64,000 nt of DNA from Arabidopsis thaliana (taxonomy: Eukaryota; Streptophyta; Magnoliopsida; Brassicales; Brassicaceae). The notes beneath the pieces were generated by a model that saw nothing but the letters and a program-made list of their open reading frames with translations, ran no database searches and was not told the DNA's origin. This document shows, one piece after another, positions 1 to 10,952 of the stretch. Numbering within the stretch: position 1 is the stretch's first letter; each line of letters begins with the position of its first letter. The DNA is taken from contig NC_003074.8 of NCBI RefSeq assembly GCF_000001735.4, positions 15,941,261 through 16,005,260 on the forward strand, written 5' to 3'. Made by a program: the position numbers and the translations under genes.

Positions 1-1236
1 TCATAGAACTTAGTGATTAACTAAATTTTATTTATACACTATTATTCAAATAACCATTTGTATCGTATTCTCATTTACATGGCTTTGATAGAATTTAGTA
101 ATGCTCAGTTTATATAAATTGCCAAATATGATACCAAATATTTGTGCCTCGTCATAGATCATGAATTAAACTACTGTATATGATTATCTAGTTATTATTT
201 TTATTATTTTAATTAAGTCCGAACTGTATTTAAAATGTTTAATAAAAATAATTTATTAACTTCAAATATTTCATAAATATCTCATACAATGAGCTCACAG
301 GCAGAAAAAAAGAAATAAAATATTCAAAATCTAAAGTTCCTACCTGCTATTTTTCTGCAAATTCTCTCACTTCACTAGATATTTTTTGATTAAAATCGAG
401 AAAAGTAAATGGTTTAAAGATGATATTTTCCGATTAGTAACCACTTTTGAGGAAAAAAATGAGTAGGAAAATCGTGTTCCTCTTTGTTCCTAATTTTGTT
501 TTAGCATTTGCAAGGTATTTTTGTTCCAATTTCAGACATGTGGGTCCTACATTTTTCCTCATCATTCCTAAAAAAAAAAGAATAATAGAACAAAATTGTT
601 TCACCCCAAAATTGTAGAGGAACCAAGAGTAACAAAAAAAATAAAATTCGTTTTTATTTATTAAATAAATTTAAAATAGCTTTTATGATAATATTTATAT
701 TTCTATATATAATATTTTCCATGTCTTTAGTATATATTGATATATAATTTTTTTTATCAAACTTTCAATTTAATGAATGTTATGAATTTATTTTAAATTA
801 GTATAAATAAATGTTTTAAAGTGAAATTTATTTTAAATTTGCAAAATAATTTAAAATTTTACTATAAAATAAATAAATGTTTTGGAGAGAAATTTATAAT
901 ATAATTTATTTTAAATTTATACAGAACTTTAATTTTAAATGAAATTAATAAACAAAATTCAATAAATAATTTTTTAGTAATTGTTATGTTAAATATTAAT
1001 TCACCTTTTTAGTTACCATTTACCATAATCATTTTGTTCAATTCCTATGTTCCTCCTGGTTCCTACTTATGACCATTTTCCTTTTTCTTTCTTGTTTCAT
1101 TTTGTTCTTTTTCATTCATATTCCTATCGTTCTTTTTGTTATCACCAATCAGAGCCAAAATAAATCTTTATGTTTATGAGTTTATCAGTACGCTAAGCAC
1201 TCGTAAAAGCAGTTTTTTCCTATTTATAAACTATAA
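1..1236. other. AT-rich intergenic DNA
   Basis: No coding region, RNA gene or intact mobile element is recognisable. The stretch is very AT-rich, with many short A and T runs. The small open frames nearby show no family resemblance. Confidence 0.6.
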
Positions 1237-1486
1237 AGCATCCTCATTGAGGATGCTTATGGAGAGTCTTTAAATATAAAATGAATACAAATAGTAATAG
1301 TAAATAATTGAAAGAATCAAGAAAAGATGTGTGTCTTTCTATGGACACTAAAACCTTTTAACACTTATTTAAAGATATTTTCTTCCATGTATCTCATTTT
1401 AAATGGTCAGTCTATTTTTGATATTAAAATATTAACTATTTTGGTCTTGAGACATTCAAAAGAATGGTTCACCAATGAGGATGCTC
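1237..1486. mobile_element. MITE with Harbinger-like ends
   Basis: About 250 bp bounded by imperfect inverted ends. The left end reads AGCATCCTCATTGAGGATGC and the right end reads CCAATGAGGATGCTC, which is its approximate reverse complement. Flanks are TAA on the left and TTA on the right, close to the three-base TWA target duplication of PIF/Harbinger elements but not identical. The interior has no credible coding sequence. The 61-residue frame starting at 1327 lies inside it and is probably spurious. The superfamily is inferred from the ends only. Confidence 0.5.
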
Positions 1487-1489
1487 TTA

Positions 1490-2581
1490 TACTGCATTTA
1501 ATGCAATTATAAATTAGAAAATAAATAAATTTTGGAATATTACTTTTCAAAATATTCAAGAACGAGAAATGATTAAAATAATATATATTTTATTTCTTTT
1601 TTCACTTTTCTTTTTAAAATTACGTAAAGGATATTACCGTAATCTTACACCCAAAAAATATTACTTTCTCAAGTTCTTGACTTTATGGACAAAAGTAAAA
1701 ATTATAATCGCTTTGGATTTGTTAGCTAATTATCCCTTGATATGTACCAAAATTACTCTATAATATCAAAATATGTTAAAAAGTTATTCTGATTTTTAGA
1801 TAGTGACCATCTAAATTTTGTAGATACAACCAATGCATTTAGTAGCTAAATACAACATACTAGCAATTACAGCTACAATCCCAAATGTAATGTTCTTTTA
1901 ACGAAATGTTTATCTAAAAATAGATTTTACTGAAACAATTCATCTAAGTTAATATAAAACAGAGTATAATTTTGAATTTTTGATTTTTTAACATTTTGGG
2001 TCTCATCACATTAATATATCTAGTGATGAAATATGTTGAAAAACAGGGTTATGTTTTTGTTTAGATATCAAACCAAGATTTTAATAATCTGAATTTCTAC
2101 CATTATTTTATAATATTTGGACTTTTAAGTCTAGTGACACTCAAAGTGATGACTACTTTTATATATCAATAGCCAAAAATAAATAAAGATGTCAAAATTT
2201 CCAATCTGGCTCGATTCATTTATTCACGCTTTGCAAAGACAAATTGTATTTTAAATTTTAAATATCAAAAATTACCAAATGGTAATCCTATATCAGTTAG
2301 GAAAGACTTGAAAAAGAATTTTTTTTTTTTCCAAAATCCAAATCATAGTCGACAAAAGAAATCCAAATCACTAATTGAAGAAAATCACTTATTGATGAAA
2401 AAAAATAATCACTAATTGAAGAAAATCCAAGCCTCTCTATAAAGCTCGAGTCCCAAATACTCCCCTCACATTAATAAGTTTTTTCTCATACAAAAAAACG
2501 ATGTTAGAGGTACAAAAACAAACGTGTCGTGAAGTCTGGTTTTAAAATCAAAAGGAAGAGATTAGGTTAATGGAAGAGTGT
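1490..2581. other. AT-rich intergenic DNA
   Basis: Nothing recognisable was seen. A 64-residue open frame at 1569-1763 is rich in Leu, Ile and Lys, as expected by chance from AT-rich DNA. Confidence 0.55.
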
Positions 2582-2709
2582 CTATGAGCAACCCTCCAGG
2601 GAAGAAATAGGCGAACGCCAAGGTCTCGAGGTTAGTCTCTGACTCAAGCACCAGCTCCTCCACTCTCTCCATATCAAACGAATCGCCCTCGTGGAAGTTT
2701 TGCGAAAGA
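2582..2709 (-). pseudogene. Cytochrome P450 (CYP71B-type) internal fragment
   Basis: On the minus strand this 128 bp piece is clearly homologous to positions 8204-8327 of the P450 gene 5.6 kb downstream. Its translation keeps the motifs [15 protein letters not shown] and FFPGG, matching [15 protein letters not shown] and FFPGG in the larger copy. No flanking P450 exon sequence is recognisable on either side, so it is a relic of a duplicated gene. Many substitutions separate it from the larger copy, so the duplication is not recent. Confidence 0.8.
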
Positions 2710-3890
2710 AAAGACTATAAATGAAGCAAATCATATTTATTCGGTTACCAATTTTTATATGTATTTGGTTACAAACTGTCCTTCGTTCCCAGCATTAGGA
2801 TCAATTTTATTCTCTCTCTTTTATGTAATTGTAAGACAACATTAGACAAAAGCTATGGAAATGTAACCAATCAGCTGATTTATTAATTTTGGCAGACGAA
2901 TTACAGATAACAAAAGAAGATTACAATCATAATATCACTTTGCTGACAATAATCAATCAATAAATTCTAAAAAAATAAAATTAAGATATAAAACATCCAT
3001 AGTCTCCCTTTCTTTCTCTTAAACAAGAACAAAAAGAATGTGAGCTCTATTCAAAAGAAGTTGACAAAAAAAGAACAAAAAGAATCATATATCAATAAGG
3101 CTAACCTTAAATTCTTAGAAGCGAAAACAGAGGAAAACATTACGGGAATAAGATCTCAGCAGTAATTTATCATAAATATTTCACACTCATCGTAAATATC
3201 CCAGGTGGAGGTGTGTTCGAGACACGTTGGAAGGGATCTCTTCTCCAAAGGAGATGAATTTATCCTGGTATGGGTCCCGCCTTTGGGAGATGTAGGTGAA
3301 TTCGTCATTTAATGTGATCAAATGACAAATTTGTGCAAAATCAGAACAAGGACATAGGTAAAAGGTATTTAAAAGAATGAATTAAGAGTGAGAATAGACT
3401 TTGCAAAAAAATAAAAAATAAAAATTTATTGGACAAACATATTTTTCAAATTTACACTATATAAAAGTTGAGATTATTAAAATAAGATTAAAATGAATAG
3501 AAATAACTGTTCATATTTGTTAAAATAACTATTAAAATAAGATTACAATGAATTGAAATAGCTTCTAGAGTGAAAGAAGCTCAAAAGCTTTGAGCTTGAG
3601 CTTTCCTTGAAGGTAGATCACTTTGGAAGTAAAGAGACCGAACACCTTTTCGGTTTAGAATATTTCTCAAACACCGCGACTAGCTTGCTCTCCCCAACTC
3701 CCGAGTGAATGGAGCTCAAAAGCTTCGAGCATTCCCTGAAAGTACATATTATCCTCACATTTACTTTCTTTCTAATGAGCATCTTATTCCACATTTTGAT
3801 TAAATTCCAGTTAGGCCAATATAAAAATCTGGACACGTTTATTGAACTTTCTAAATTTGGGGTAATTGGCATAAACTGACATCAACTTAA
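2710..3890. other. Intergenic DNA, no gene recognised
   Basis: No gene is supported. A minus-strand open frame at 3618-3872 (84 codons) is flanked by two similar direct repeats containing CTCAAAAGCTT (near 3580 and 3716). I do not recognise its product, and its composition does not argue strongly for coding. Confidence 0.45.
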
Positions 3891-3948
3891 AAGCACCTCC
3901 ATTGGTAAATTAATGGAGGGGTGAGTGTCTTTAAAAGAAAAAAAAATA

Positions 3949-4186
3949 CTCTCTCTATTCCTAAATAATTTATTTTTTAAACTTTTCACACATATTAAAA
4001 AAAAAATAAGAATGATTATAAATGTATTACTTTTTATGATTTACAATCATCTATAATTTAAAACCAATCATATTCAATTATTTCTCTTGAAATTTACAAT
4101 TCATTAATAATAACTAATAAATATTACATAGAATACCTAAACACTCTATCTTTTTGAAACAATTTTTTTTCTTTTCTAAAATCTAT
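3949..4186 (-). mobile_element. Stowaway-like MITE, right end lost
   Basis: This begins after TA with CTCTCTCTATTCC, a variant of the CTCCCTCTGTTCC end of its neighbour. Its body aligns with the reverse complement of the element at 4189-4445: shared blocks include CTTTTTGAAACAATTTTTTT and TAACTAATAA. It is therefore a second, inverted copy of the same family. The expected right inverted repeat is missing where it abuts the neighbour. Confidence 0.6.
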
Positions 4187-4188
4187 TA

Positions 4189-4445
4189 CTCCCTCTGTTC
4201 CTTTTTGTTTAATTTTGTAGGAAAAAAAATTGTTTCAAAAAGATTGATTTTTTAGGTTTTCAATGCAATACTTATTAGTTATAGTTGATAAATTGTAAAT
4301 TTCAATACAATTATTGAATATCATTGGTTTAGAGTTATTGAAAATTGTAAATCACAAATAATAAAACATTTAAAAGCAACATTTAATATGTTTTCTTAAT
4401 ATTTGTGGTTTTCCTAAAAGATCAAACAAAAAGGAACAGAGGGAA
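4189..4445 (+). mobile_element. Stowaway-like MITE (257 bp)
   Basis: The element begins CTCCCTCTGTTCCTTTTTGT and ends ACAAAAAGGAACAGAGGGAA, a nearly perfect 20 bp terminal inverted repeat. TA lies immediately outside on both sides (4187-4188 and 4446-4447), the target duplication typical of Tc1/mariner-derived Stowaway MITEs. It has no coding capacity. It lies inside the outer MITE and beside an inverted relative. Confidence 0.8.
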
Positions 4446-4819
4446 TATTTAGGAACTGCAGGAGTAATAAATTTAGGTTCAAAACACCCAATCTTTTTTT
4501 TGGTCATCCTTAAGACAATAAAGACACCTAACATCCTACTTTTTAGACATTTATATTAGACTCTAATAAAATTAACTATAAAAATGTTTTAGACACCCAT
4601 ATTGGGTATCACCAATAAAGATGCTCTAAAGAAATAGCAATACTGTACTCCCAAAATTTAATATCTAACTCCTTGAAGAGCAGCATAGAAGTTAATTTTA
4701 ACAAGTTAAGCAAGTTAATTTTTCGGTTAAATTCTTGAAGAGCAGCATAGAAGATTGACCCCACAGTTTTGGTCTTTTACAAGTAACATTTTTTTTTTTC
4801 AACATCTTTTACACTTTAA

Positions 4820-6703
4820 CTAGATTTTGACCCGCACATATGTGCGGGGTTTCATATTTTTAATTTAATATAGATTATTTTGTTATTTTGTTATATATAT
4901 TATACTATAATGTATTAGATATGAATTCACATATACGTGCAAAATATAAAAATTGTTTAATAGATTTTAAAAATATATTATATTGTGTTATTAGTAAACT
5001 TTATAATAGTATAGATATTATAAAGTTAACAGTAATGATTAAAATTCAATTGCGTTCGTGTATAGTTACATTTTAAGATTCGGACTCACACGGAGAAATT
5101 ATATTAGTAAGATAAAATTAAGATATAACTTAACTGTAAGTTAGTGATTGTACGTTTTTATTTTCTAAACTAATCAAAACATTACAACAGTTTGATTACC
5201 GGTGTAATATAGGATATGGATTTGGTTTTAGTTTGGGTTATTTCATTGCTAGGCGTAACTATCTTTGAACACAAAATCCATAATGTGATGTATCTATTAA
5301 AATTCTTCGTCCCATAACCCGTTTGTATATGTGAAATAAAAATACTACCAACCCGTATCCATTACAAATAGAATTTGTGTCACAAAATATGTACATACAT
5401 GGTTATGTTTGTAAATAATTTTATTTTATATAGTGCTCATAACTCAAACTAATCAGTTGAATATTTAATTTGATGCACAGTTTGGTTTCAATTTATTTTA
5501 TATAGTGCTTTTATCTCTTTTCATGTCGTTCGTGTCTCATAATTCGTATTTTCATTTCATTCTATGAAAAATATGTTCCAAAATTCTTTTTTGCTTACCT
5601 TTAAATACCATGTTATATATGAATATATGACTCAGTTTTACGGATTAACATATATGATGTTAAAGTTTACAAATATATCATAAATTAAAACACACAAATG
5701 CCTTTTCTTGATTTGTTTTCTTCTTCAAATTCAAAGATATGAAGAGCATTTTAACAAATAATCCTTTTCTTGATTTTTTTTTCCTTCTTCAAATTCAAAG
5801 ATATGAAGAGCATTTTAACAAATAATTTTGTCAAAAAATTATATTTTAACAAATGTAATAATGTTGATTTCCTTAGCTACATTTTCAATATTCTTCTTTC
5901 CCTTGTTTAATCATAATTAATTGGATTTTTGGAATATAATTAAAATTTTGAAATACACCTAAAAAAACAATTTATTACTGCTGGATAATTTGTTTGAAAA
6001 ATGATGATTACTTTACATTATTTCAAAAAGTTTGTGCAATAATATATTATGGATTTATTTAAAGAAAGATCCGGTTGAAAAAAAAGTAAAAAGAAAACTC
6101 AAAATATTTCGAAATTAGTATGTACAATTATTGTTTAGATATTCTAAATGAATGACATAATGATAATTAATTTAAATTAATTATTTTTAGTTTAATAAAT
6201 AGTAAATATAAATCTTTGTAATTTCTAATCTCGTTTTTTAGAAATTGTGAAATAAATTTTTGTTTTATATTTCAAAATACTTAACCCAAAATTCTAAAAT
6301 TATATTTACTTATCTATCGCAAATTATGAATTTTTTTAATGGTATCAAGGATGTTTTATAATTTTTAAAATAAAAATTAATTTCCAAAATGTTAGTTTAA
6401 TAATATAGTATAATTGGATATCAAATCTTAGTTTTTCAAATCGTATTGGTTAACAATTTTTAAAAAATAAATTTTAATTTTTCGTCCATAATTAATAGGA
6501 AAGAGAAAATGAGTTTTTTTTTGGAAAACTAATAATTACTTAAAAGAATATTACCATTTTTTAATTTAAATCAATTAATTTTGTGATTACTATTGTATCC
6601 TTAATGAATTTATTTAAAAACACTAACAATCAATGGCATTTTATGTAATATTTTACCCCTCATAAGGTTGTTTATTTTCAATGATTCCAATTAATAGTAT
6701 AGA
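4820..6703 (-). mobile_element. Non-autonomous Helitron (1.9 kb)
   Basis: Read on the minus strand, the element starts TCTATACTATTAATTGG (from 6703) and ends in CTAG (4823-4820). Just before the terminus is an 18 bp perfect palindrome at 4831-4848 (CCCGCACATATGTGCGGG). The insertion lies between A and T. A 5' TC, a subterminal 3' hairpin, a CTRR end and AT target use are the defining marks of Helitrons. There is no Rep/helicase coding sequence, so movement would need enzymes supplied in trans. The interior includes a tandem duplication of about 62 bp at 5701-5826. Confidence 0.88.
5701..5826. repeat. 62 bp tandem duplication inside the Helitron
   Basis: Two adjacent copies (5701-5762 and 5763-5826) share CCTTTTCTTGATTT at their start and AAGAGCATTTTAACAAATAA at their end. 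They differ only by a few bases in a T-rich stretch. This is a recent local duplication within non-coding element DNA. Confidence 0.85.
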
Positions 6704-7244
6704 TATTTTATCAAATTAAAACGTACGTTTTTATTTATTTAAAAGACCATATCAATAAAAAATAAAATATACAATTATTGTAAGATTTTTTTTCCGTCTA
6801 ATTACATCACTAGAGGTATCTGCTACGTGCATCATATGCCATCATGATGAACAGCTTTCACGAACAATGATTCCACGGCGAAGCTCTCGCCACAACATTT
6901 GGATCTTTAACGGACGATTTTGCATGTACGACATCTTTGCGATAGACATGCTCTTCCCACAATACTCAGATCACTACAAACGGCTCTACATACGGCAGTT
7001 TGGACTTCCGAATAGCTTTACACCATTAATTTACAAGAAATTACGTTTAGAAGTATTAATGAACCTTTGGTCAACCACTAGCCCAAAGAAACTACGTGTA
7101 AGATTAACATAAGTAATTTTAAACATGAAATATATCGATTACAAGACATAATAAACGTAAAACAAAGAACAAAAGAAAAACAAAACCCGATAGTAAAGTA
7201 CACAAACATATAGAAATCTTGATCTTATTTAAACTTTTACATTT
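6704..7244. other. Intergenic DNA with one unassigned ORF
   Basis: An 81-codon plus-strand frame lies at 6867-7112. Its segment YSDHYKRL weakly recalls a P450 helix-C region, but the rest does not fit, and I do not assign it. Positions 7113-7244 are probably the 3' untranslated region of the minus-strand P450. Confidence 0.35.
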
Positions 7245-8964
7245 TCACCAGCGATGAGAAGTTTGTATGAGAACAAGAGGGACTTTCTTGGCGATAGCGA
7301 ACCCTTCGTCTTCTTCCATGTCAATATCTTCAATAGTCATTCCATTGGGCAAACTCCAATCGAAGAAGTAAAGAAGGTTAAGAAGCCCGAGCTCGACCAT
7401 GGTGATCCCGGTGGCCATCCCAGGACAGATCCTACGTCCAGCTCCAAACGGTAATAGCTCAAAATGTTGACCCTTATAATCGATAGGGCTATCAAGAAAC
7501 CTCTCGGGGATGAACTCACCAGGTTGTTTCCAATATTTGGGATCCCGTCCTATTGCGTAAGTGTTGATTTGGATCATGGTGTTCTTGGGAATGTTGTAGC
7601 CTTGAATCTTGATGTCGGACATAGTTAGTCTTGGGAGCAAGAGAGGAGCTGGTGGGTGTAATCTGAATGTTTCCACCATCACCAATTTCAAGTACTCAAC
7701 TTTCTCTAGATCTTCTTCTGTGATTCTCTCTTTGTTGGGTCCAAGCATTGCTCGTATCTCTTCTTGGAGTTTTTTCATCACTCTCGGATGTCTGCTTAGC
7801 TCTGTCAATGTCCATATCATTGTGTTGGCTCCCCCGTTCACTCCAGCCAAAAAAATATCCTGATCAATTGACATAATACCTATCAACAAGAGAAAATATT
7901 TTTCTATAACTTAAGTTAACTTGCTTCCCAAGGTATAATCTTGTTCTTCAAGTTAGAAATTCAAAAGATTTTACTATAATTATATGTACTCACTGACATG
8001 ACTCCTTTAAGATGGTCATAAGTGACTTTAAACGAATCAGCTTTTGTGGGTTTATTGATCATATCCAACATGACACTGACGATGTCCGAGTGATCTTGAG
8101 GTTGTCCAGTCTTCAAATGATCATCGATTACATGTTTATAGAAATTGGTGAGTTTGTAAAAGGCTTTGTTCACCCTTGAATGTTGACCCGAGATCCTATC
8201 TATGAGCCACCCTCCAGGGAAGAAGTCAGCGAACGCGAAGGTGCCGAGGTTGGCCTCTGATTCAAGCACTAACTCTTCCACTTTTTCCATATCAACAAAA
8301 TCGCATTGGTGGAAGTTTTGTCCAAAACTCATCAGTAGATTTGAGGAAAGTCTTTTTCTCCTTCACGGCTAGCATCAACAAAATCGCATTGGTGGAAGTT
8401 TTGTCCAAAAGCAAGTCTACAAATGATGCTAGCCGTGAAGGAGAAAAGGACTTTCCTCAAATCTACTGATGAGTTTTGTGTTTCGTCAACAGATTTTGAT
8501 ATTTTCTTGACCAACAATTCGCTCTCTTCCTCTCTAATATACCTGAAAGATTTAAGTTTTTTCACGCTAAAGAGCTCGAGCGTTGTGATTTTCCTCATCT
8601 CTCTCCAGTCGTCGCCAAAAGGAGCAAAACCAATGTCTTTAAAATTGTAAGTAAACAAGCCAGTCGCTGCCGTTTTAGGTCGGGTACAAGTCTCAAGATC
8701 ATGAGTTTTGAGCACTTCCTCAGCTCCTTCTTTGGAAGAGACAACGATGACAGGGACTACCCCTAAACGGAGAAGTACCACCGGTCCATATTCTTGGGAG
8801 ATTTTGTGGAAAGATTTGTAAAGCAATTTTCCAAGCTGGTGTAAGTTTCCGATGATCGGAAGTCCAATAGGTCCCGGAGGAAGCTTTCCTTTCGATGGTA
8901 AAAGCTTTTTAAAAAGGATTAAAGAGAGAGGCAAGAGTAAGAGGAAACAAAGGAAGATAGACAT
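7245..8964 (-). pseudogene. CYP71B38: CYP71B-type cytochrome P450, disrupted
   Basis: A two-exon P450 of the CYP71B subfamily. Exon 1 is 8964-7994, the intron is 7993-7860 (GT-AG) and exon 2 is 7859-7245. It has an N-terminal membrane anchor, the PPGP hinge, the I-helix AGVNGGANT, the K-helix [12 protein letters not shown] and the heme-binding [10 protein letters not shown]. Members are ER-bound monooxygenases of specialised metabolism; no substrate can be read here. Exon 1 contains an 83 bp insertion (equivalent to 8291-8373) made of local sequence. It shifts the frame and ends translation after about 210 residues, before every catalytic motif. Without the insertion the two exons would give 500 codons, the normal length. 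The gene symbol rests on position and order at the locus (AT3G44250). Apart from the insertion the frame is open, so the break looks recent. A sequence or assembly artefact is the main alternative. Confidence 0.88.
8291..8478. repeat. Templated inverted/direct duplication in P450 exon 1
   Basis: Two arms, 8323-8377 and 8424-8478, are reverse complements over 55 bp with one mismatch. In addition, 37 bp at 8291-8327 recur exactly at 8374-8410. The duplicated content is coding sequence of the exon itself, copied once in inverted and once in direct orientation. The spacing of the direct copies (83 bp) equals the inserted length and is not a multiple of three. The pattern is that of a replication template switch. 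Confidence 0.95.
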
Positions 8965-9033
8965 TTTCTTGTTATTGATTTTGTTTCCTAACTCACTTTG
9001 TATTTCGCTTTTATTGTGCTCTCATTGACGTAA

Positions 9034-9300
9034 AATATGGATCGAGATAGACATATGTATGTGTGGTTAGGTTTTTGACAAAATCAAATGCATTGCGAAA
9101 AAGAATTATTGAGTTCTCAACTTCTCATAGACACACAATATATATCCATATAGACAAATGCATGTGGTTGGGTCTAAATCATCGCATTGTGAGAGAAAAG
9201 AATGTGTTCACAAATTCTCATAGACGCAAAATATAGATCCATATAGACAAATGCATGTAATTGGGTTTTTGACAAAATCAAATGCATAGAAAATGAGCAT
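9034..9300. repeat. Tandem ~90 bp repeats upstream of the P450
   Basis: Three diverged copies, beginning near 9034, 9138 and 9227, share a core like ATAGACAAATGCATGT followed by GGGT and, in two copies, TTTTTGACAAAATCAAATGC. A fourth copy occurs near 9948 beside a duplicated P450 start. They lie in the promoter region of the minus-strand P450 and could alter its control. That effect is an inference. Confidence 0.7.
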
Positions 9301-9845
9301 TATTAAGCTAGATAGAAAACGATATTGAAGATGAAATTTTATTAAATTCAATGAAAGGCAAAAAGAAAGAACTTTAGGTTGTCACCAAGAGATAAATTGA
9401 TTTTGATTAATGAAGTCAAACAACTCTCAAAGTTATATTTCTTGATCAAATAACACACATAGGCTTACAAACACATTAGGATTGTTTTGGGATTGTCCCT
9501 TGAATGGTCTAATACTACCCTAAAAGCTTGGCGTGAGGTGAAAGCAACACGACAACCTCGATGAAAATGACTTTGACAAGAGCACGCAATATATAGTTAA
9601 AGCAAGATCGTTGTGATGTAGTAGAGTTATTTACCATGGAGAACAAAACATTATTGTGAGATCTATTCTTGCCTATATTTGGAGAGTATCGCATGGCTCC
9701 CTCAAAGATATTTGTTGATACTTAGGAGAGCTAAGTTGACCTCTCTCAGATGTATTTATTACCTCTCTGTCTCACTAAGAGTCATGGTTTCCTTTACCTG
9801 TGTCACTCCTTCATCAGTTTCATTACGAAGATCTAAAGAAAATTC
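9301..9845. other. Intergenic DNA between P450 pieces
   Basis: No gene is recognised. The segment separates the P450 promoter from a duplicated P450 5' fragment and shows no clear terminal repeats. Confidence 0.4.
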
Positions 9846-10010
9846 TGATTTTTAAAGAGGATTAACGAGAGAGTGTATTATAGTAAGAGGAGACAAGGAA
9901 AGATATACATTTTCTTGTTCTTTGTGTTTGGCTAACTCACTCTCGCAAAATATGGATACATAGACAAATACATGTTGTTGGGTTTTTGAGAAAATCAAGT
10001 TCATTTACTC
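9846..10010 (-). pseudogene. Duplicated P450 5' end (promoter plus N-terminus)
   Basis: This segment aligns with 8907-9100, that is, the first codons of the P450, its leader and the proximal upstream repeat. Shared blocks include ACATTTTCTTGTT, CTAACTCACT and AATATGGAT. On the minus strand an ATG at 9910 opens a frame that meets a stop within about ten codons. No downstream exon follows, so this is a relic, probably from an unequal exchange or an old tandem P450 copy. Confidence 0.7.
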
Positions 10011-10952
10011 TTCTTCTTTTTGTCACCAACAAAGTTTCACCTAATTATTGTTACAATAATATCGGATTTTTGTAAATATTAGATATAAAATACTTGCAGA
10101 ATTGGGTAGATTTATAAGTTTTTCATAACTAAAGTCTCTTGCTCGACTATATGTATAAATATTCTTCTGTTTGTTTCAAACGTTCAATAAAATTCAATCG
10201 CTCCCTTGTTTGTAAAGCTAGATTATGGTTGGGGATATGAGCGGGAAATATAACTTTTACTAGATTAATTATCCTTTCAATTTTATAAATATCGAAATAG
10301 ATTTCTTTAGAAATCAGATGAATGGATATATCATATCTTAGTATAGATTTATCAATTATTAAAAATTCTAATTAATTATATGAAACAAGAATCCTTTCTT
10401 CTTCTTTTTTTTTCTGGTTTGGTACCAAAGTTATTGTCATATTTCGCTGAAAAATCATAGGAGAAAACACTTCACTAGTGTTTCAAATTTTTATTTTTTT
10501 TGTCGATATCTTTATTAGATTAACTTAAATGAGCCAATGCTGAAAATATTGTTTACATATGTAATATAAGATATGGTTGGATACGAACATTTCGTATGTT
10601 CTGAGCATTTTGTTTTGCATTTTTCGTATGTTTGTTGATTATGCATGAATTATAATCATCAAGTGTTTAGACATGTTTTGGGTAATCTTTGTTAAAAACT
10701 TACGTGGTTTATTGGTTTATGTTTTTTTTATAAATAACTAATTCATTTGAATCTGTTTTTAAATTCATATCGATTTGTATATGATTTAAATGTGGACTAA
10801 ACAAATGAATTTTCAAATTTCTAAAATTTCTTCTTTCCAAAGAACGTTTAACTACAAGGATCAATTGAGTTAATTAATTGACACTACCAAAAAAAAATAA
10901 AAAAAAAATGAGTTAATTAATTGAATTTGAATTATAAAAAAAAAGAAACCCC
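10011..10952. other. Intergenic DNA, 3' flank of CAF1a
   Basis: AT-rich and without recognisable genes or element ends. The part nearest 10953 will contain the 3' untranslated region of the minus-strand CAF1a gene. Confidence 0.5.

Larger units (their letters stand above)
3891..4626. mobile_element. Harbinger-like MITE hosting two inner MITEs
   Basis: The ends are imperfect inverted repeats. The left end begins AAGCACCTCCATTGGT, and the right end reads ACCAATAAAGATGCTC. Both sides are followed inward by a conserved GTGTC/GACAC block. The direct TAA at 3888-3890 and 4627-4629 fits a three-base target duplication. Two further elements with different ends occupy its interior, so it was inserted first. 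There is no transposase. Confidence 0.6.

Noticed and set aside
6867-7112. 81-codon ORF as a P450 or other gene piece
   Set aside because: Only one short stretch (YSDHYKRL) recalls a P450. Surrounding residues and both alternative frames do not extend the match.
7961-8332. Separate small gene starting with MSFGQNF
   Set aside because: Its first codons come from the inverted and direct duplication inside P450 exon 1. It is the downstream half of the broken P450, not an independent gene.
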